Shown one piece after another: positions 43,057 to 52,916 of a stretch of 64,000 bases of DNA. How positions within the stretch are numbered: position 1 is the stretch's first letter; each line of letters begins with the position of its first letter. The translations under genes were made by a program, and so were the position numbers. This DNA comes from Roseateles_B flavus (GTDB lineage Bacteria; Pseudomonadota; Gammaproteobacteria; Burkholderiales; Burkholderiaceae_C). The stretch spans positions 1 to 64,000 of the forward strand of contig NZ_JBDPZC010000005.1 of NCBI RefSeq assembly GCF_039872765.1. The letters run 5' to 3'. The notes beneath the pieces were generated by a model, which saw only the letters and a list, made by a program, of their open reading frames with translations, searched no databases and was not told the DNA's origin.

Positions 43057-44265
43057 GTGACCACTGACCGCCTTGATGATCGCGCACTCTCACCCGAGGA
43101 AGCCATGGCTCTGGCCCTGTCGCTGTCACGGCAGGCCATCGGGCTCAGCGACCCCAATCCCCGCGTCGGCTGCGTGATCACCGACCGGGCCGGGCGTCTG
43201 CTCGGCGCCGGCCACACGCAGCAGGCGGGCGGCCCCCATGCCGAGGTGATGGCCCTGCGCGACGCCCGAGCACGGGGTCACGACGAGGCTGCGCTGGCGG
43301 GCGCCCAGGTCTACGTCACGCTGGAACCCTGCGCCCACCATGGGCGGACCCCGCCTTGCTGCGAGGCGCTGGCCGCCGCGAAGGTCGGGCGTGTGCACCT
43401 GGCCCTGCTGGACCCCAATCCACTCGTAGCCGGCAAGGGCCGCGCACACCTGGAAGCAGCGGGCATCGCCTGCGAGCTGGGCCTTGGCGCGGCCGAGGCC
43501 CGCGAGATCAACATCGGCTTCCTGAGCCGCATGGTGCGAGGCCGGCCCCACGTCCGCATGAAGATCGCCGCCAGCCTGGACGGCCGCACAGCGCTGCCGG
43601 ACGGCCGCAGCCAGTGGATCACCGGCCCGGGCGCACGGGAGGACGGCCAGTGGTGGCGGCAGCGCGCCGGTGCCATCCTCACCGGCCTGGGCACGGTCAG
43701 GGACGATGACCCGCGCCTGGACCTGCGCCTGCCAGGCATCGAATCGCCGCCACTCCAGCCGCTGCGCGTGATCGCGGATTCCCGGCTGCAGACGCCCGCT
43801 ACCGCCCGCATCCTCCAGTCTCCCGGCAAGGTGCTGCTGATCCATGCGGGCGCGACCTCGACCACTCCCTGGCCCGAAGGCGTCGAGACCCTGGCCTTGC
43901 CAGTTGGGCACCCGGGTGACCCGCGCACCGGGCACCCCGGCGATCAGCCGGCCTGCCACCCAGGTGGCCAGGCCCCGGAGCCGAAGGTCGACCTGCCCGC
44001 CCTGCTGGCGGAGCTCGGTCGGCGCGGGATCAATGAACTCCATGTGGAAGCGGGTGCCACCCTCAACGGTGCCTTGCTGAAGGCCGGCCTGGTCGATGAG
44101 TTGCTGATCTATCTGGCCCCTGCCTTGTTGGGCGAGGGCCGCGGCATGGCTGCCCTGGGCCTGCTGCCTGAACTGACGGCAGCTCCCAGGTTCGAGTGGC
44201 TGGAAACAGCGCTGGTGGACGGGGACCTCCGGCTGCGCCTGCGCCGCGCATCGCTGGGCTATTGA
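43057..44265 (+). CDS. ribD: bifunctional diaminohydroxyphosphoribosylaminopyrimidine deaminase / 5-amino-6-(5-phosphoribosylamino)uracil reductase
   Basis: About 402 aa. Deaminase domain: zinc site in GGPHAEVMAL and EPCAHHGRTPPC. Reductase domain: MKIAASLDGRTALPDGRSQWITG and the C-terminal LHVEAGATLNGALL. Between them (residues 284-307) are three 8-residue units (GHPGDPRT, GHPGDQPA, CHPGGQAP) from a 24-bp tandem repeat, absent from typical RibD. The start is uncertain: GTG 43057 gives MTTDRLDDRALSPEEAMALAL; ATG 43003 is an alternative, and the frame is open as far as 42535 through the minisatellite. Confidence 0.92.
   Translation: MTTDRLDDRALSPEEAMALALSLSRQAIGLSDPNPRVGCVITDRAGRLLGAGHTQQAGGPHAEVMALRDARARGHDEAALAGAQVYVTLEPCAHHGRTPPCCEALAAAKVGRVHLALLDPNPLVAGKGRAHLEAAGIACELGLGAAEAREINIGFLSRMVRGRPHVRMKIAASLDGRTALPDGRSQWITGPGAREDGQWWRQRAGAILTGLGTVRDDDPRLDLRLPGIESPPLQPLRVIADSRLQTPATARILQSPGKVLLIHAGATSTTPWPEGVETLALPVGHPGDPRTGHPGDQPACHPGGQAPEPKVDLPALLAELGRRGINELHVEAGATLNGALLKAGLVDELLIYLAPALLGEGRGMAALGLLPELTAAPRFEWLETALVDGDLRLRLRRASLGY
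43906..43977 (+). repeat. 24-bp tandem repeat inside ribD, three units
   Basis: Units at 43906, 43930 and 43954, each beginning G/TGSCACCC. They add eight residues each (GHPGD-type) in the RibD linker and keep the frame. Confidence 0.8.
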
Positions 44266-44331
44266 ACGATCCCGCCCTCGCCTTGCTTCCGTCCCAGAAC
44301 GGTCCCAGAAAGGACTGGCCGACGGGGCGCC

Positions 44332-44514
44332 CCTGCGCTTCATGAATGACGCCCTCTGAGCCGCCACGGCGTGCCGAGCCCCCGATGGGGTCAAGCAACG
44401 ATGGGGTCAAGCAAGCATGAGGCGGACCTGCGATTCATGAACGGCGCCCCTGCCCTGCCACGGCGTGCCTGCCCCGCCGATGGGTTCAATCAAGCATGAG
44501 GCGGCCCTGCGCTG
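44332..44514. repeat. diverged approximately 95-bp direct duplication between ribD and ribBA
   Basis: Copy A (about 44332-44427) and copy B (about 44428-44514) share CTGCG-TTCATGAA, GCCACGGCGTGCC, CGATGGG-TCAA and CAAGCATGAGGCGG-CCTGCG in the same order. Inside copy A, CGATGGGGTCAAGCAA is itself tandemly doubled (44383-44398, 44399-44414). The 419-bp gap (44266-44684) contains no ribE and no other gene. Confidence 0.8.
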
Positions 44515-44670
44515 GCTTGCCGTGCAGCCTGGTCTTGGCAAGCGAAAGGAGAATGGAGACGGCACGAGGGGACGGCACCGGATCAAGGCCGGTGGCCAGA
44601 CTAGGGGACGCGCCCCAGGGATCTGTGCAACTCGGCCCCCGGGAAATACCGGATGGTCGCCCCGCCCCTC

Positions 44671-44676
44671 TACAAT
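44671..44676 (+). promoter_or_regulatory. candidate -10 for ribBA, nearly leaderless
   Basis: TACAAT ends nine bases before the ribBA ATG; transcription would start on or just before the ATG. No clear -35. Confidence 0.4.
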
Positions 44677-44684
44677 CCGCCCCT

Positions 44685-45794
44685 ATGCCTATCTCTCCTG
44701 TCCCCGAGCTGGTCGCCGAACTGGCCGCCGGCCGCATGGTCATCCTGGTTGACGAAGAAGACCGCGAGAACGAGGGTGACCTCGTCCTGGCTGCGGACCA
44801 CGTCACGCCCGAAGCCATCAACTTCATGGCCAAGTTCGGCCGTGGCCTGATCTGCCTCACGCTGACCCGTGAGCGTTGCGAGCGCCTTCAGCTGCCGCCC
44901 ATGGCCACGCGCAACGGCACGCAGCATGGCACGGCCTTCACCGTGTCCATCGAGGCGGCCACGGGCGTCACCACCGGCATCTCGGCCGCGGACCGCGCTC
45001 GCACGGTGCAGGCTGCCGTGGCGCGCAACGCCGAAGCGCGAGACCTCGTCCAGCCCGGCCACATCTTCCCCCTGCAGGCGCAGGACGGCGGCGTGCTGAT
45101 GCGCGCTGGCCATACCGAAGCCGGCTGTGACCTCTCCCGCATGGCCGGCCTGACGCCCGCCGCCGTGATCTGCGAGATCATGAAGGACGATGGCACCATG
45201 GCCCGCCTGCCGGACCTGGAGGTCTTCGCCCAGGAGCACGGCATCAAGATCGGCACCATCGCCGACCTGATCGAGTACCGCAGCCGCAATGAATCCCTGG
45301 TCGAACTGGTCAGCCGCCGTTCGCTGCAGACGCACCAGGGCAGCTTCGACTGCGCCGTCTTCAAGGACCGCACCGGCGCCGTGCACCTGGCCCTCAGCCA
45401 TGGTCAGTGGCAGCCCTCTGACGAAGTGCTGGTGCGCGTGCATGAGCCCTTCTCGGCCCTGGACCTGCTGGATGCCGGCCAGTGCGGCCACTCCTGGCCC
45501 CTGCCCCAGGCCCTGGCAGCATTGAAGCAATCGCCTGCCGGCGTGGCCGTGCTGCTGAACTGCGGTGAATCGGCTGAGGCCCTGCTGGGCCGCTTCGAGT
45601 CGGGCGATGCCTCGGCGCCGCGCGCCACGGCGATGGACCTGCGCACCTACGGCGTCGGCGCCCAGATCCTGCGCGAGCTCGGCGTGCACAGGATGAAGCT
45701 GCTGGGCAGCCCGCGTCGCATGCCCAGCATGACCGGCTATGGCCTGGAAGTCACCGGTTTCATGAGTGCCCAGTCCGGCACCCACAAGGAGTAA
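44685..45794 (+). CDS. ribBA: 3,4-dihydroxy-2-butanone 4-phosphate synthase with degenerate GTP cyclohydrolase II domain
   Basis: 369 aa. N-terminal RibB domain intact: LVDEEDRENEGDLVLAAD, the metal/acid Glu-Asp cluster, and RAGHTEAGCDL. C-terminal domain has the RibA fold (DLRTYGVGAQILRELGVHRMKLL) but the zinc-binding Cys motif C-X2-G-X8-C-X-C is replaced by SALDLLDAGQCGHSW, so GTP cyclohydrolase II activity is very unlikely. A separate ribA must exist elsewhere. The ATG at 44685 follows a -10 box closely. Confidence 0.92.
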   Translation: MPISPVPELVAELAAGRMVILVDEEDRENEGDLVLAADHVTPEAINFMAKFGRGLICLTLTRERCERLQLPPMATRNGTQHGTAFTVSIEAATGVTTGISAADRARTVQAAVARNAEARDLVQPGHIFPLQAQDGGVLMRAGHTEAGCDLSRMAGLTPAAVICEIMKDDGTMARLPDLEVFAQEHGIKIGTIADLIEYRSRNESLVELVSRRSLQTHQGSFDCAVFKDRTGAVHLALSHGQWQPSDEVLVRVHEPFSALDLLDAGQCGHSWPLPQALAALKQSPAGVAVLLNCGESAEALLGRFESGDASAPRATAMDLRTYGVGAQILRELGVHRMKLLGSPRRMPSMTGYGLEVTGFMSAQSGTHKE

Positions 45795-45801
45795 GAAGCC
45801 C

Positions 45802-46266
45802 ATGCAAGGAGCAGACAAGGGACAGCAGGCCGCCCTGGACGGCCAGGACCTGCGCATCGGCATCGTTCAGGCGCGCTTCAACGAGACCCTCACCAACACC
45901 CTGGCGCAGAGCTGCCTGGAGGCGCTGGCCGCCATGGGCGTGCCCAGCCACCAGATCCGCCATGTGACGGTGCCAGGCGCGCTGGAAGTGCCCGTGGCCC
46001 TGCAGACCATGGCCGACAGCGAGCGCTTCGACGCCCTGATCGCACTGGGCTGCATCATCCGCGGCGAGACCTACCACTTCGAGCTGGTGGCCAATGAAAG
46101 CGGCGCGGGCGTGACCCGGGTCTCGCTGGACGCCAACCTGCCCGTCGCCAATGCCATCCTCACCGTCGAGAACGAGCCCCAGGCCTGGGCCCGTGCCGCG
46201 GAAAAGGGCGCGGACGCCGCACGCGTGGCCGTCGAGATGGCCCATCTTCTGAAAGCCCTGCAGTGA
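45802..46266 (+). CDS. ribH: 6,7-dimethyl-8-ribityllumazine synthase
   Basis: 154 aa, penultimate riboflavin enzyme. Key blocks: IGIVQARFNETLTNTL, VPGALEVPVALQ, LGCIIRGETYHFELVANE (catalytic His) and NAILTVEN. Start ATG 45802 follows AAGGAG about 10 bases upstream. Seven bases after ribBA. Confidence 0.95.
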   Translation: MQGADKGQQAALDGQDLRIGIVQARFNETLTNTLAQSCLEALAAMGVPSHQIRHVTVPGALEVPVALQTMADSERFDALIALGCIIRGETYHFELVANESGAGVTRVSLDANLPVANAILTVENEPQAWARAAEKGADAARVAVEMAHLLKALQ

Positions 46267-46268
46267 GC

Positions 46269-46802
46269 ATGAACGACAAGACCCCCTCCCCCGCTGCAGC
46301 CAAGCCCGCCGCCAAGCCGGCAGCCAACTCCGCGGCCAAGCCCGGCGTCAAGCGCGCCGGCGCCAAGTCGGCCCGCCGCCGCTCGCGTGAATTCGCGCTG
46401 CAGGCGCTGTACCAATGGCTGGTGACCGGTGACGAGCCGGCCGCCATCGAGGCCCACATGCGCGAGCAGCAGGGCTTCGACAAGTGCGACAAGGCCCACT
46501 TCGACGCCCTGTTCAACGGCAGCGTGCATGAAGCCGCCGACCTCGACGGCGTGCTGGGCCGCCACGTGGACCGCAAGACCACCGAGCTCTCGCCCATCGA
46601 GCACGGCATCCTGATGATTGGTGCCTACGAGCTCAAGCACTGCATCGACATCCCCTACAAGGTTGCGATCAACGAGGCCGTGGAGCTGGCCAAGTCCTTC
46701 GGCGGCACCGACGGCCACAAGTACGTCAACGGCGTGCTGGACCGCGCGGCCGGGGACCTGCGCCCCGTGGAAGTGCAGGCCCAGCGCAAGCCGGCCCGCT
46801 GA
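46269..46802 (+). CDS. nusB: transcription antitermination factor NusB
   Basis: 177 aa. The NusB core is clear (SRRSREFALQALYQWL-like, LSPIEHGILMIGAYEL, PYKVAINEAVELAKSFGGTDGHKYVNGVLD). The first 35 residues are an Ala/Lys/Pro-rich extension. A GTG at 46263 overlapping the ribH stop is an alternative start. Forms the usual ribH-nusB pair. Confidence 0.94.
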   Translation: MNDKTPSPAAAKPAAKPAANSAAKPGVKRAGAKSARRRSREFALQALYQWLVTGDEPAAIEAHMREQQGFDKCDKAHFDALFNGSVHEAADLDGVLGRHVDRKTTELSPIEHGILMIGAYELKHCIDIPYKVAINEAVELAKSFGGTDGHKYVNGVLDRAAGDLRPVEVQAQRKPAR

Positions 46803-46864
46803 GCGGAATTTCACAAGCCCACGCTTGCGGGCGCACGCTTGCAAGCCCACCCTCGCAGCCCCGG

Positions 46865-48057
46865 ATGAAGCTGGCCCAGCGACTGGATCGCATCGATCCC
46901 TTCTACGTCATGGAATGCGCCAAGGCGGCCGATGAACTGGCCCGCACGGCGCTGTGCGACCCCGCCCAGGGCGGTCGCCGCATGATCTACCTGAACATCG
47001 GCGAGCCCGACTTCGGGGCCAGCCCGGGCGTGGCAGAGGCGGCCGCGCGCTGCATTGCCGAAGGACGCACGCAGTACACGGCGGCCGCCGGCCTGCCGGC
47101 CCTGCGCCAGGCCATCAGCGCCTGGTACGGACAGCACTTCGGGCTGGATGTGCCGGCCTCGCGCATCGTGATCACGGCGGGCGCCTCGGCAGCACTGCAG
47201 CTCGTGAGCCTGGCCCTGTTCGAGCGCGGGGATGAGGTCCTCATGCCGGACCCCAGCTACCCTTGCAACCGCCATTTCGTGGCCGCGGCCGATGCCCAGG
47301 CCGTGCTGCTGCCGGCCGGCGCCGACCAGCGCTTCCAGCCCAGCTGCGCCCAGGTGGAAGCGGCGTGGAACGCGCACACCCGCGCGGTGCTGCTGGCCTC
47401 GCCCAGCAACCCGACGGGCACCTCCATCGAGCCCGCCGAGCTGGCACGCATCGTGGCCGCCGTGCGCCAGCGTGGCGGCCTCACGCTGATCGACGAGATC
47501 TACCTGGGCCTGTCCTACGAGGAAGCCTTCGGCCACAGCGCCCTGGCCCTGGGCGAGGACATCATCTCGATCAACAGCTTCTCCAAGTACTTCGGCATGA
47601 CGGGCTGGCGCCTGGGCTGGCTCGTGTTGCCGCCGGCCCTGGTGGGGCCCGTCGAGAAACTGGCGCAGAACCTCTTCATCTGCCCCTCCAGCATCGCCCA
47701 GCATGCCGCGCTGGCCTGCTTCGAGGAGGCCTCGCTGGCCGAATACGAACGCCGCCGCGCCGTGCTCAAGGCCCGCCGCGACCGCATCGTCCCCGCGCTG
47801 CAGGCCCTGGGCCTGGAGGTGCCGGTGATGCCGGACGGCGCCTTCTACGTCTGGATGGACGTCTCCGCTTTCACCGACAACGCCTGGGACTTCAGCTTCG
47901 AGCTGATGCGCCGCGCCCAGATCGCCCTGACCCCGGGCCGGGACTTCGGCCCCGCGCTGGCCTCGCGCTTCCTGCGCCTGTCCTTCGCCAGCAGCGACGA
48001 GGACCTGGACGAGGCCGTCTGGCGCCTGGCCGCGCTGCTGCCCAGCCTGCGACGCGC

Positions 48058-48061
<4 letters not shown>
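46865..48061 (+). CDS. pyridoxal-phosphate-dependent aminotransferase, class I/II
   Basis: 398 aa fold-type I aminotransferase. PLP-binding Lys in NSFSKYFGMTGWRLGW; other features NIGEPDFGASPG, ITAGASAALQL and ASPSNPTGTSI. Substrate not fixed; related to AspC/AlaA-like enzymes. The stop overlaps the next ATG (ATGA). Mild tandem GC(C)ACGCTTGC repeats lie in the short gap after nusB. Confidence 0.9.
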
Positions 48062-48507
<446 letters not shown>

Positions 48508-48595
48508 GACCGATGTCCCGCCGCGCCGGGCATACTTCGCACCTTCATTGCCGCCCTCATCACTGATTCTTCCCCGCTGCTCCAAGCGAACCGAG

Positions 48596-49291
48596 ATGAA
48601 CCAAGACCTCTCCATCTTCACCCTCATCGCCAATGCCAGCTTCGTGGTCAAGCTGGTGATCGGCGCCCTGCTGACCGTCTCCCTGGCCAGCTGGAGCGTG
48701 ATCTTCTCGAAGTTCATCGCCCTGGGCCGGGTGAAGTCCAGCAACGAGGCCTTCGAGCAGGAGTTCTGGTCGGGCAAGAACCTCAACGACCTCTACAACG
48801 CCGTTTCCAGCAAGAGCGACGGCGCGCCGCTGGAGCGCATCTTCGCCTCCGGCATGCGCGAGTTCCTGAAGCTGCGCGAGCGTCGCGTGTCCGAGGCCAG
48901 TGCCCTGCTGGACGGCGCCCGGCGCGCCATGCGGGCCAGTTTCCAGCGCGAGCTGGACGCCATGGAGTCCCACCTGTCCTTCCTGGCCTCGGTCGGTTCG
49001 GTGTCGCCTTATGTAGGCCTCTTCGGCACCATCTGGGGGATCATGCATGCCTTCGTGGGCCTGTCCAATCTGCAGCAGGTGACCCTGGCCACCGTGGCCC
49101 CCGGCATCGCTGAAGCGCTGGTGGCCACGGCCATCGGCCTGTTCGCGGCCATTCCGGCGGTGCTGGCCTACAACCGCTTCGCGCGCCAGATCGACCGCAG
49201 CGCAATCACGCTGGAGACCTTCATCGAGGAGTTCTCCAACATCCTGCAGCGCAATGCCGGCACGCCCGCCGCCGCGCCCACCACCCGCTGA
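48596..49291 (+). CDS. tolQ: Tol-Pal system protein TolQ
   Basis: 231 aa proton-channel subunit. Three transmembrane helices (residues 16-37, about 141-162 and 174-194) and the conserved GLFGTIWGIMHAF and ATVAPGIAEALVATAIGLFAAIPAV stretches. With TolR it powers TolA in envelope constriction at division. Confidence 0.96.
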   Translation: MNQDLSIFTLIANASFVVKLVIGALLTVSLASWSVIFSKFIALGRVKSSNEAFEQEFWSGKNLNDLYNAVSSKSDGAPLERIFASGMREFLKLRERRVSEASALLDGARRAMRASFQRELDAMESHLSFLASVGSVSPYVGLFGTIWGIMHAFVGLSNLQQVTLATVAPGIAEALVATAIGLFAAIPAVLAYNRFARQIDRSAITLETFIEEFSNILQRNAGTPAAAPTTR

Positions 49292-49297
49292 TCCGCC

Positions 49298-49741
<444 letters not shown>

Positions 49742-49817
49742 GCCCCGCCATGAGCATGAGCATGCCGGCTGTCCGCCCGGACTCCATCGCGACGCATCGC
49801 CCGGGGAGGCTCAGGCC

Positions 49818-50696
49818 ATGAGCGCCCTGTCCGCCGATCCCCTGCGCCCGCCGCAGGCGCCTGCCATGGGCCGCGGCTTCGGCCTGGCCCTGCTGGCCCA
49901 TGCCCTGCTGGTGCTGGGCCTGAGTCTGGGCGTGCAATGGCACACCCAGACCGAGCCCGCCTTCGAGGCCGAGCTGTGGTCCCTGGTGCCCCAGGCCGCA
50001 GCGCCGCGCCTGCAGGAGCCCGAGCCCCAGCCCGAACCCGAACAGCCCAAGGCCAAGACGCCGCCGCCCGTCCCCGAAGCGCAGCCCGAGCAGCGCGAGG
50101 CCGAGATCGCCATCGCCAAGGAAAAGAAGCGCAAGGAAGACGAGCGCCGCCAGGCCGAGCTCGAACTCCAGCGCAAGAAGGAGCTGGAGAAGCAGAAGGA
50201 GCTCGAGAAGGAGAAGGAGCGCGACAAGCTCAAGGAGCAGGAGCGCCTGAAGAAGGAAGAGCTCGCCAAGCAGGAGAAGCTGGAAAAGCAGAAGCAGGAG
50301 AAGGCCGCCAAGGACGCGCAGGCCAAGCTCGATGCGCTGCGCAAGCAGAACCTGGAGCGCATGATGGGCATGGCCGGCGCCAATGGCTCGCCGGGCAGCA
50401 CGGGCACGGCCCAGCACAGCTCGGGCCCCTCGGCCACCTACGCCGGGCGCATCAAGGCGGCGATCCGGCCCAACATCATCTACACCGCCAGCAGCGGCGC
50501 CAATCCGCAGGCCGAGGTCGAGGTGCGCTGCGCGCCGGACGGCAAGATCATCAGCAGCCGCCTCACCAAGTCCAGCGGCGATGCCGACTGGGACCGTGCC
50601 GTGCAGCGCGCCATCGAGCGCACCGACCGCCTGCCCCGAGACACCGACGGCCGCGTGCCACCGGTGCTGGTGATCAGCTTCAAGCCCAACGACTGA
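49818..50696 (+). CDS. tolA: Tol-Pal system protein TolA
   Basis: 292 aa. Inner-membrane anchor at residues 21-39 (FGLALLAHALLVLGLSLGV), a long Lys/Glu-rich coiled coil (about 90-180), then a TonB/TolA C-terminal domain (ATYAGRIKAAIRPNIIYTA, ISSRLTKSSGDADWDRAVQRAI). Usually followed by tolB and pal; here the next gene is on the other strand. Confidence 0.94.
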   Translation: MSALSADPLRPPQAPAMGRGFGLALLAHALLVLGLSLGVQWHTQTEPAFEAELWSLVPQAAAPRLQEPEPQPEPEQPKAKTPPPVPEAQPEQREAEIAIAKEKKRKEDERRQAELELQRKKELEKQKELEKEKERDKLKEQERLKKEELAKQEKLEKQKQEKAAKDAQAKLDALRKQNLERMMGMAGANGSPGSTGTAQHSSGPSATYAGRIKAAIRPNIIYTASSGANPQAEVEVRCAPDGKIISSRLTKSSGDADWDRAVQRAIERTDRLPRDTDGRVPPVLVISFKPND

Positions 50697-50704
50697 GCCG
50701 GCGC

Positions 50705-50721
50705 GGGGGCCAGGTCTTGCC
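50705..50721. repeat. non-coding copy of the GCAAGACCTGRCCC word
   Basis: GGGGGCCAGGTCTTGCC in the gap between tolA and the DoxX gene; on the minus strand it reads GGCAAGACCTGGCCC. One of eight near-identical copies in this window (see findings). Confidence 0.6.
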
Positions 50722-50733
50722 TGCGCTCCTGTC

Positions 50734-51222
50734 TCAGGCCCTGAGCCTTGGCTGCAAGGCCTGGTCCACCGAGAACCGGCCCGCACCCCACAGGAGCAAG
50801 CCCAGCAGCAGGCTGCCCCACCACTGATGCCCGGCCAGGGCCGCGGGCGCGATCTCGGCCAGGCTCAGCACGGCCATCACGTTGACCACGGAGAGGCCGG
50901 CCGCCGCGAAGCGCGTGCCCAGGCCCAGCAGCAGCAGGACCGGCAGCAGCACCTCGCCCGCCGTGCCCGCATAGGCCGCCACCTCCGGCGGCAGGAGCGG
51001 CACCTGGTATTCGTCCTGGAACAGCGCGAGGGTGGTGTCCCAGTCCCGCAGCTTGGTCAGCCCGGACAGGAAGAAGACCCGGGCCACATAGACCCGCGCC
51101 GCCAGCAGGGCCAGCGACTGGCCCCAGCGGAACAGGGGCGACGGCCAGGGCTGCTCTGCATCCGGGCCGACGTGGCAGGCGCTAGCCAGCAGGCGGCGCG
51201 GAAGCTTCATCAGGGTGTTCAT
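50734..51222 (-). CDS. DoxX-family membrane protein (bufferin-operon BufD)
   Basis: 162 aa with four hydrophobic segments (about 39-57, 83-99, 105-123, 130-147) of the DoxX fold (ARVFFLSGLTKLRDWDTTLALF, YAGTAGEVLLPVLLLLG, LLLGLLLWGAG). Fourth gene of the bufABCD-type operon. Its first 41 bases overlap the 3' end of bufC, so translation is coupled. Confidence 0.85.
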   Translation of the reverse strand: MNTLMKLPRRLLASACHVGPDAEQPWPSPLFRWGQSLALLAARVYVARVFFLSGLTKLRDWDTTLALFQDEYQVPLLPPEVAAYAGTAGEVLLPVLLLLGLGTRFAAAGLSVVNVMAVLSLAEIAPAALAGHQWWGSLLLGLLLWGAGRFSVDQALQPRLRA

Positions 51223-52009
51223 CGTTGTTTTCCTCTTTGCCGCCCTCGGCCTCGAGGGGCCGGACGGCCATCAGCCATTGCTCACGCAGCGCCTGCTGGA
51301 GGAAGGCCGTGAAGTCCACCCCTTCGTCGTCGGCCTGCACCGAAGCCGCCAGGGCTGTCTCCAGGCTGTCGCCGGCCAGTGCACTGCGCATGAAGGCGGC
51401 CTCGGCCGCCTGCAGTTGAGTCGCCCGGCCGCGCCAGTCCTTACGCCACGCCAGCACGGCCGGCGCCCCCTGCCTCGGGGGGTGCAGCCAGGCGCGATGA
51501 GGGGCCAGCAGGGACAGCGCTTCGTCGGACAGCGACAGCAGCGCCAGCCCTGGCCGCAGGGCCAGGCGCAGCGCCTGCGGTTCGCCCTGCAGCAGAGCCA
51601 GCGACGGGGCGTCCAGCACGGCATCCGGCGCACGCTCCGCCTGGTGCAGGGCCCACTCCAGCGTGGCCAGGTCGGCCAGGGCGTCGTCGGCCGTGCGCCG
51701 CAGGAAGTCCGGCAGCGCGGCGCCCCACTCGCCCAGGTCCCCGCAGGTCGGCGGACTGGCTTTCCAGAAGGCCCACGCCAGGCTGCCGAACTGACGGCCC
51801 AGCAGCGCCGCCAGGTGCGGGAAAGCGCCCGCCAGGGCCCGCTCGGACAGGGCGATGACATTGCCGCGATAGGCCAGCAGGCCCTCCTGCACCGCGGCCT
51901 GCGCCTCGCCGGGCAGCACGCCGCGCAGGCCCAGAGCCGCCAGCGAGCCGCTGTCGCCCTGCAGGATGGCCTTCAGCAGGGCGGCCTGGCGCTCAATGTC
52001 CGAGGGCAT
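51182..52009 (-). CDS. DUF2063 protein, bufferin-operon BufC (RiPP recognition/partner)
   Basis: 275 aa. DUF2063 domain near the N terminus (LLAYRGNVIALSERALAGAFPHLAALLG, FWKASPPTCGDLGEW) with an acidic C-terminal tail. In characterised MNIO systems DUF2063 proteins form a complex with the DUF692 enzyme and bind the precursor. Its start overlaps bufB by 17 bases. ATG at 52009 (MPSDIERQAALL). Confidence 0.88.
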   Translation of the reverse strand: MPSDIERQAALLKAILQGDSGSLAALGLRGVLPGEAQAAVQEGLLAYRGNVIALSERALAGAFPHLAALLGRQFGSLAWAFWKASPPTCGDLGEWGAALPDFLRRTADDALADLATLEWALHQAERAPDAVLDAPSLALLQGEPQALRLALRPGLALLSLSDEALSLLAPHRAWLHPPRQGAPAVLAWRKDWRGRATQLQAAEAAFMRSALAGDSLETALAASVQADDEGVDFTAFLQQALREQWLMAVRPLEAEGGKEENNDEHPDEASAPPAG

Positions 52010-52913
52010 GGCGCGCCTGTGGCTGGGGCGCCCGGTCCTGCAGGACCTCCGCCGCGATCTCATCGGCCCGCCGGGCCTCGGCCAGCAGCAGGTCCAGGGG
52101 CGGCAGGCGGGTGTCCCATTCGACCAGCGTGGGGATGACCCGCCCGAAATGCCGCAAGGTCTGGCGATAGAGGCGCCACACGGGATCAGCCACGTGATCG
52201 CCATGATCGTCCACGATCAGGCCCTGCTGCCGGCTGTGCCCGGCCAGGTGGATCTCCCCCGGCACGCCATGCAGGGCCTGCACCCAGTCCAGGCAGTCCT
52301 GCTGGGCCGGCTCCCAGGCGCCGCCATGCCTGTTGAGGGCGTTGACCATGAGGTTGTTGAGGTCCAGCAGCAGGCCGCAGCCGCTGCGGCGGCACAGCTG
52401 GTCCAGGAACTCGACCTCGGCCAGGGGGCCTTCCTCGGCCTCGGGTGTCCAGGCGAGGTAGGCGCTGAGGTTCTCGACCAGCAGGGGCTGCCTCAGCCGC
52501 TCCTGCGCTTGCTGCACCTGGCTGACCATGCGATCCAGGCAGCGCCGGCTGAAGGGCACGGGCAGCAGGTCGGCCCCATGCAAGACCTGACCCTCCATCG
52601 GGACGCGGGCGAAGCTGGCGTGATCGGAGATGCGCAGGGGCTGCACCCGCTCGGCGAGCCGCGCAAGCCGGTCCAGGTGCCCCGCGTCCAGGCCGCTGGC
52701 CGATCCCAGGGAGAGGCCCACGCCATGCAGGCTCACCGGGTAGTACTCCCGCGCGAGCATGAGCGTCTGCAGGGCCGCCCCGCCGGGCTGGAAGTAGTTC
52801 TCCGAGTGCACCTCGATGAAGGGCAGCGGGGGCCGGCGCTCCAGCAGCTCGGCCTCATGCCCGTGGCGCCAGCCGATGCCGCACAGCGCCGGATCTGCGT
52901 CCGCGGCCTGCAT
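51993..52913 (-). CDS. bufB: DUF692 multinuclear iron-dependent oxidative enzyme (MNIO), BufB
   Basis: 306 aa TIM-barrel MNIO enzyme that modifies Cys side chains in RiPP precursors (thioxazole or oxazolone/thioamide chemistry in studied members). Iron ligands are recognisable: EVHSENYF, SLHGVGLSLG, ISDHASFA, LLVENLSAY, LDLNNLMVNA, EIHLAGHS and DDHGDHV plus VEWDT. Three bases after the bufA stop. It would act on the BufA precursor encoded next to it. Confidence 0.9.
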   Translation of the reverse strand: MQAADADPALCGIGWRHGHEAELLERRPPLPFIEVHSENYFQPGGAALQTLMLAREYYPVSLHGVGLSLGSASGLDAGHLDRLARLAERVQPLRISDHASFARVPMEGQVLHGADLLPVPFSRRCLDRMVSQVQQAQERLRQPLLVENLSAYLAWTPEAEEGPLAEVEFLDQLCRRSGCGLLLDLNNLMVNALNRHGGAWEPAQQDCLDWVQALHGVPGEIHLAGHSRQQGLIVDDHGDHVADPVWRLYRQTLRHFGRVIPTLVEWDTRLPPLDLLLAEARRADEIAAEVLQDRAPQPQARHALGH

Positions 52914-52916
52914 GGC

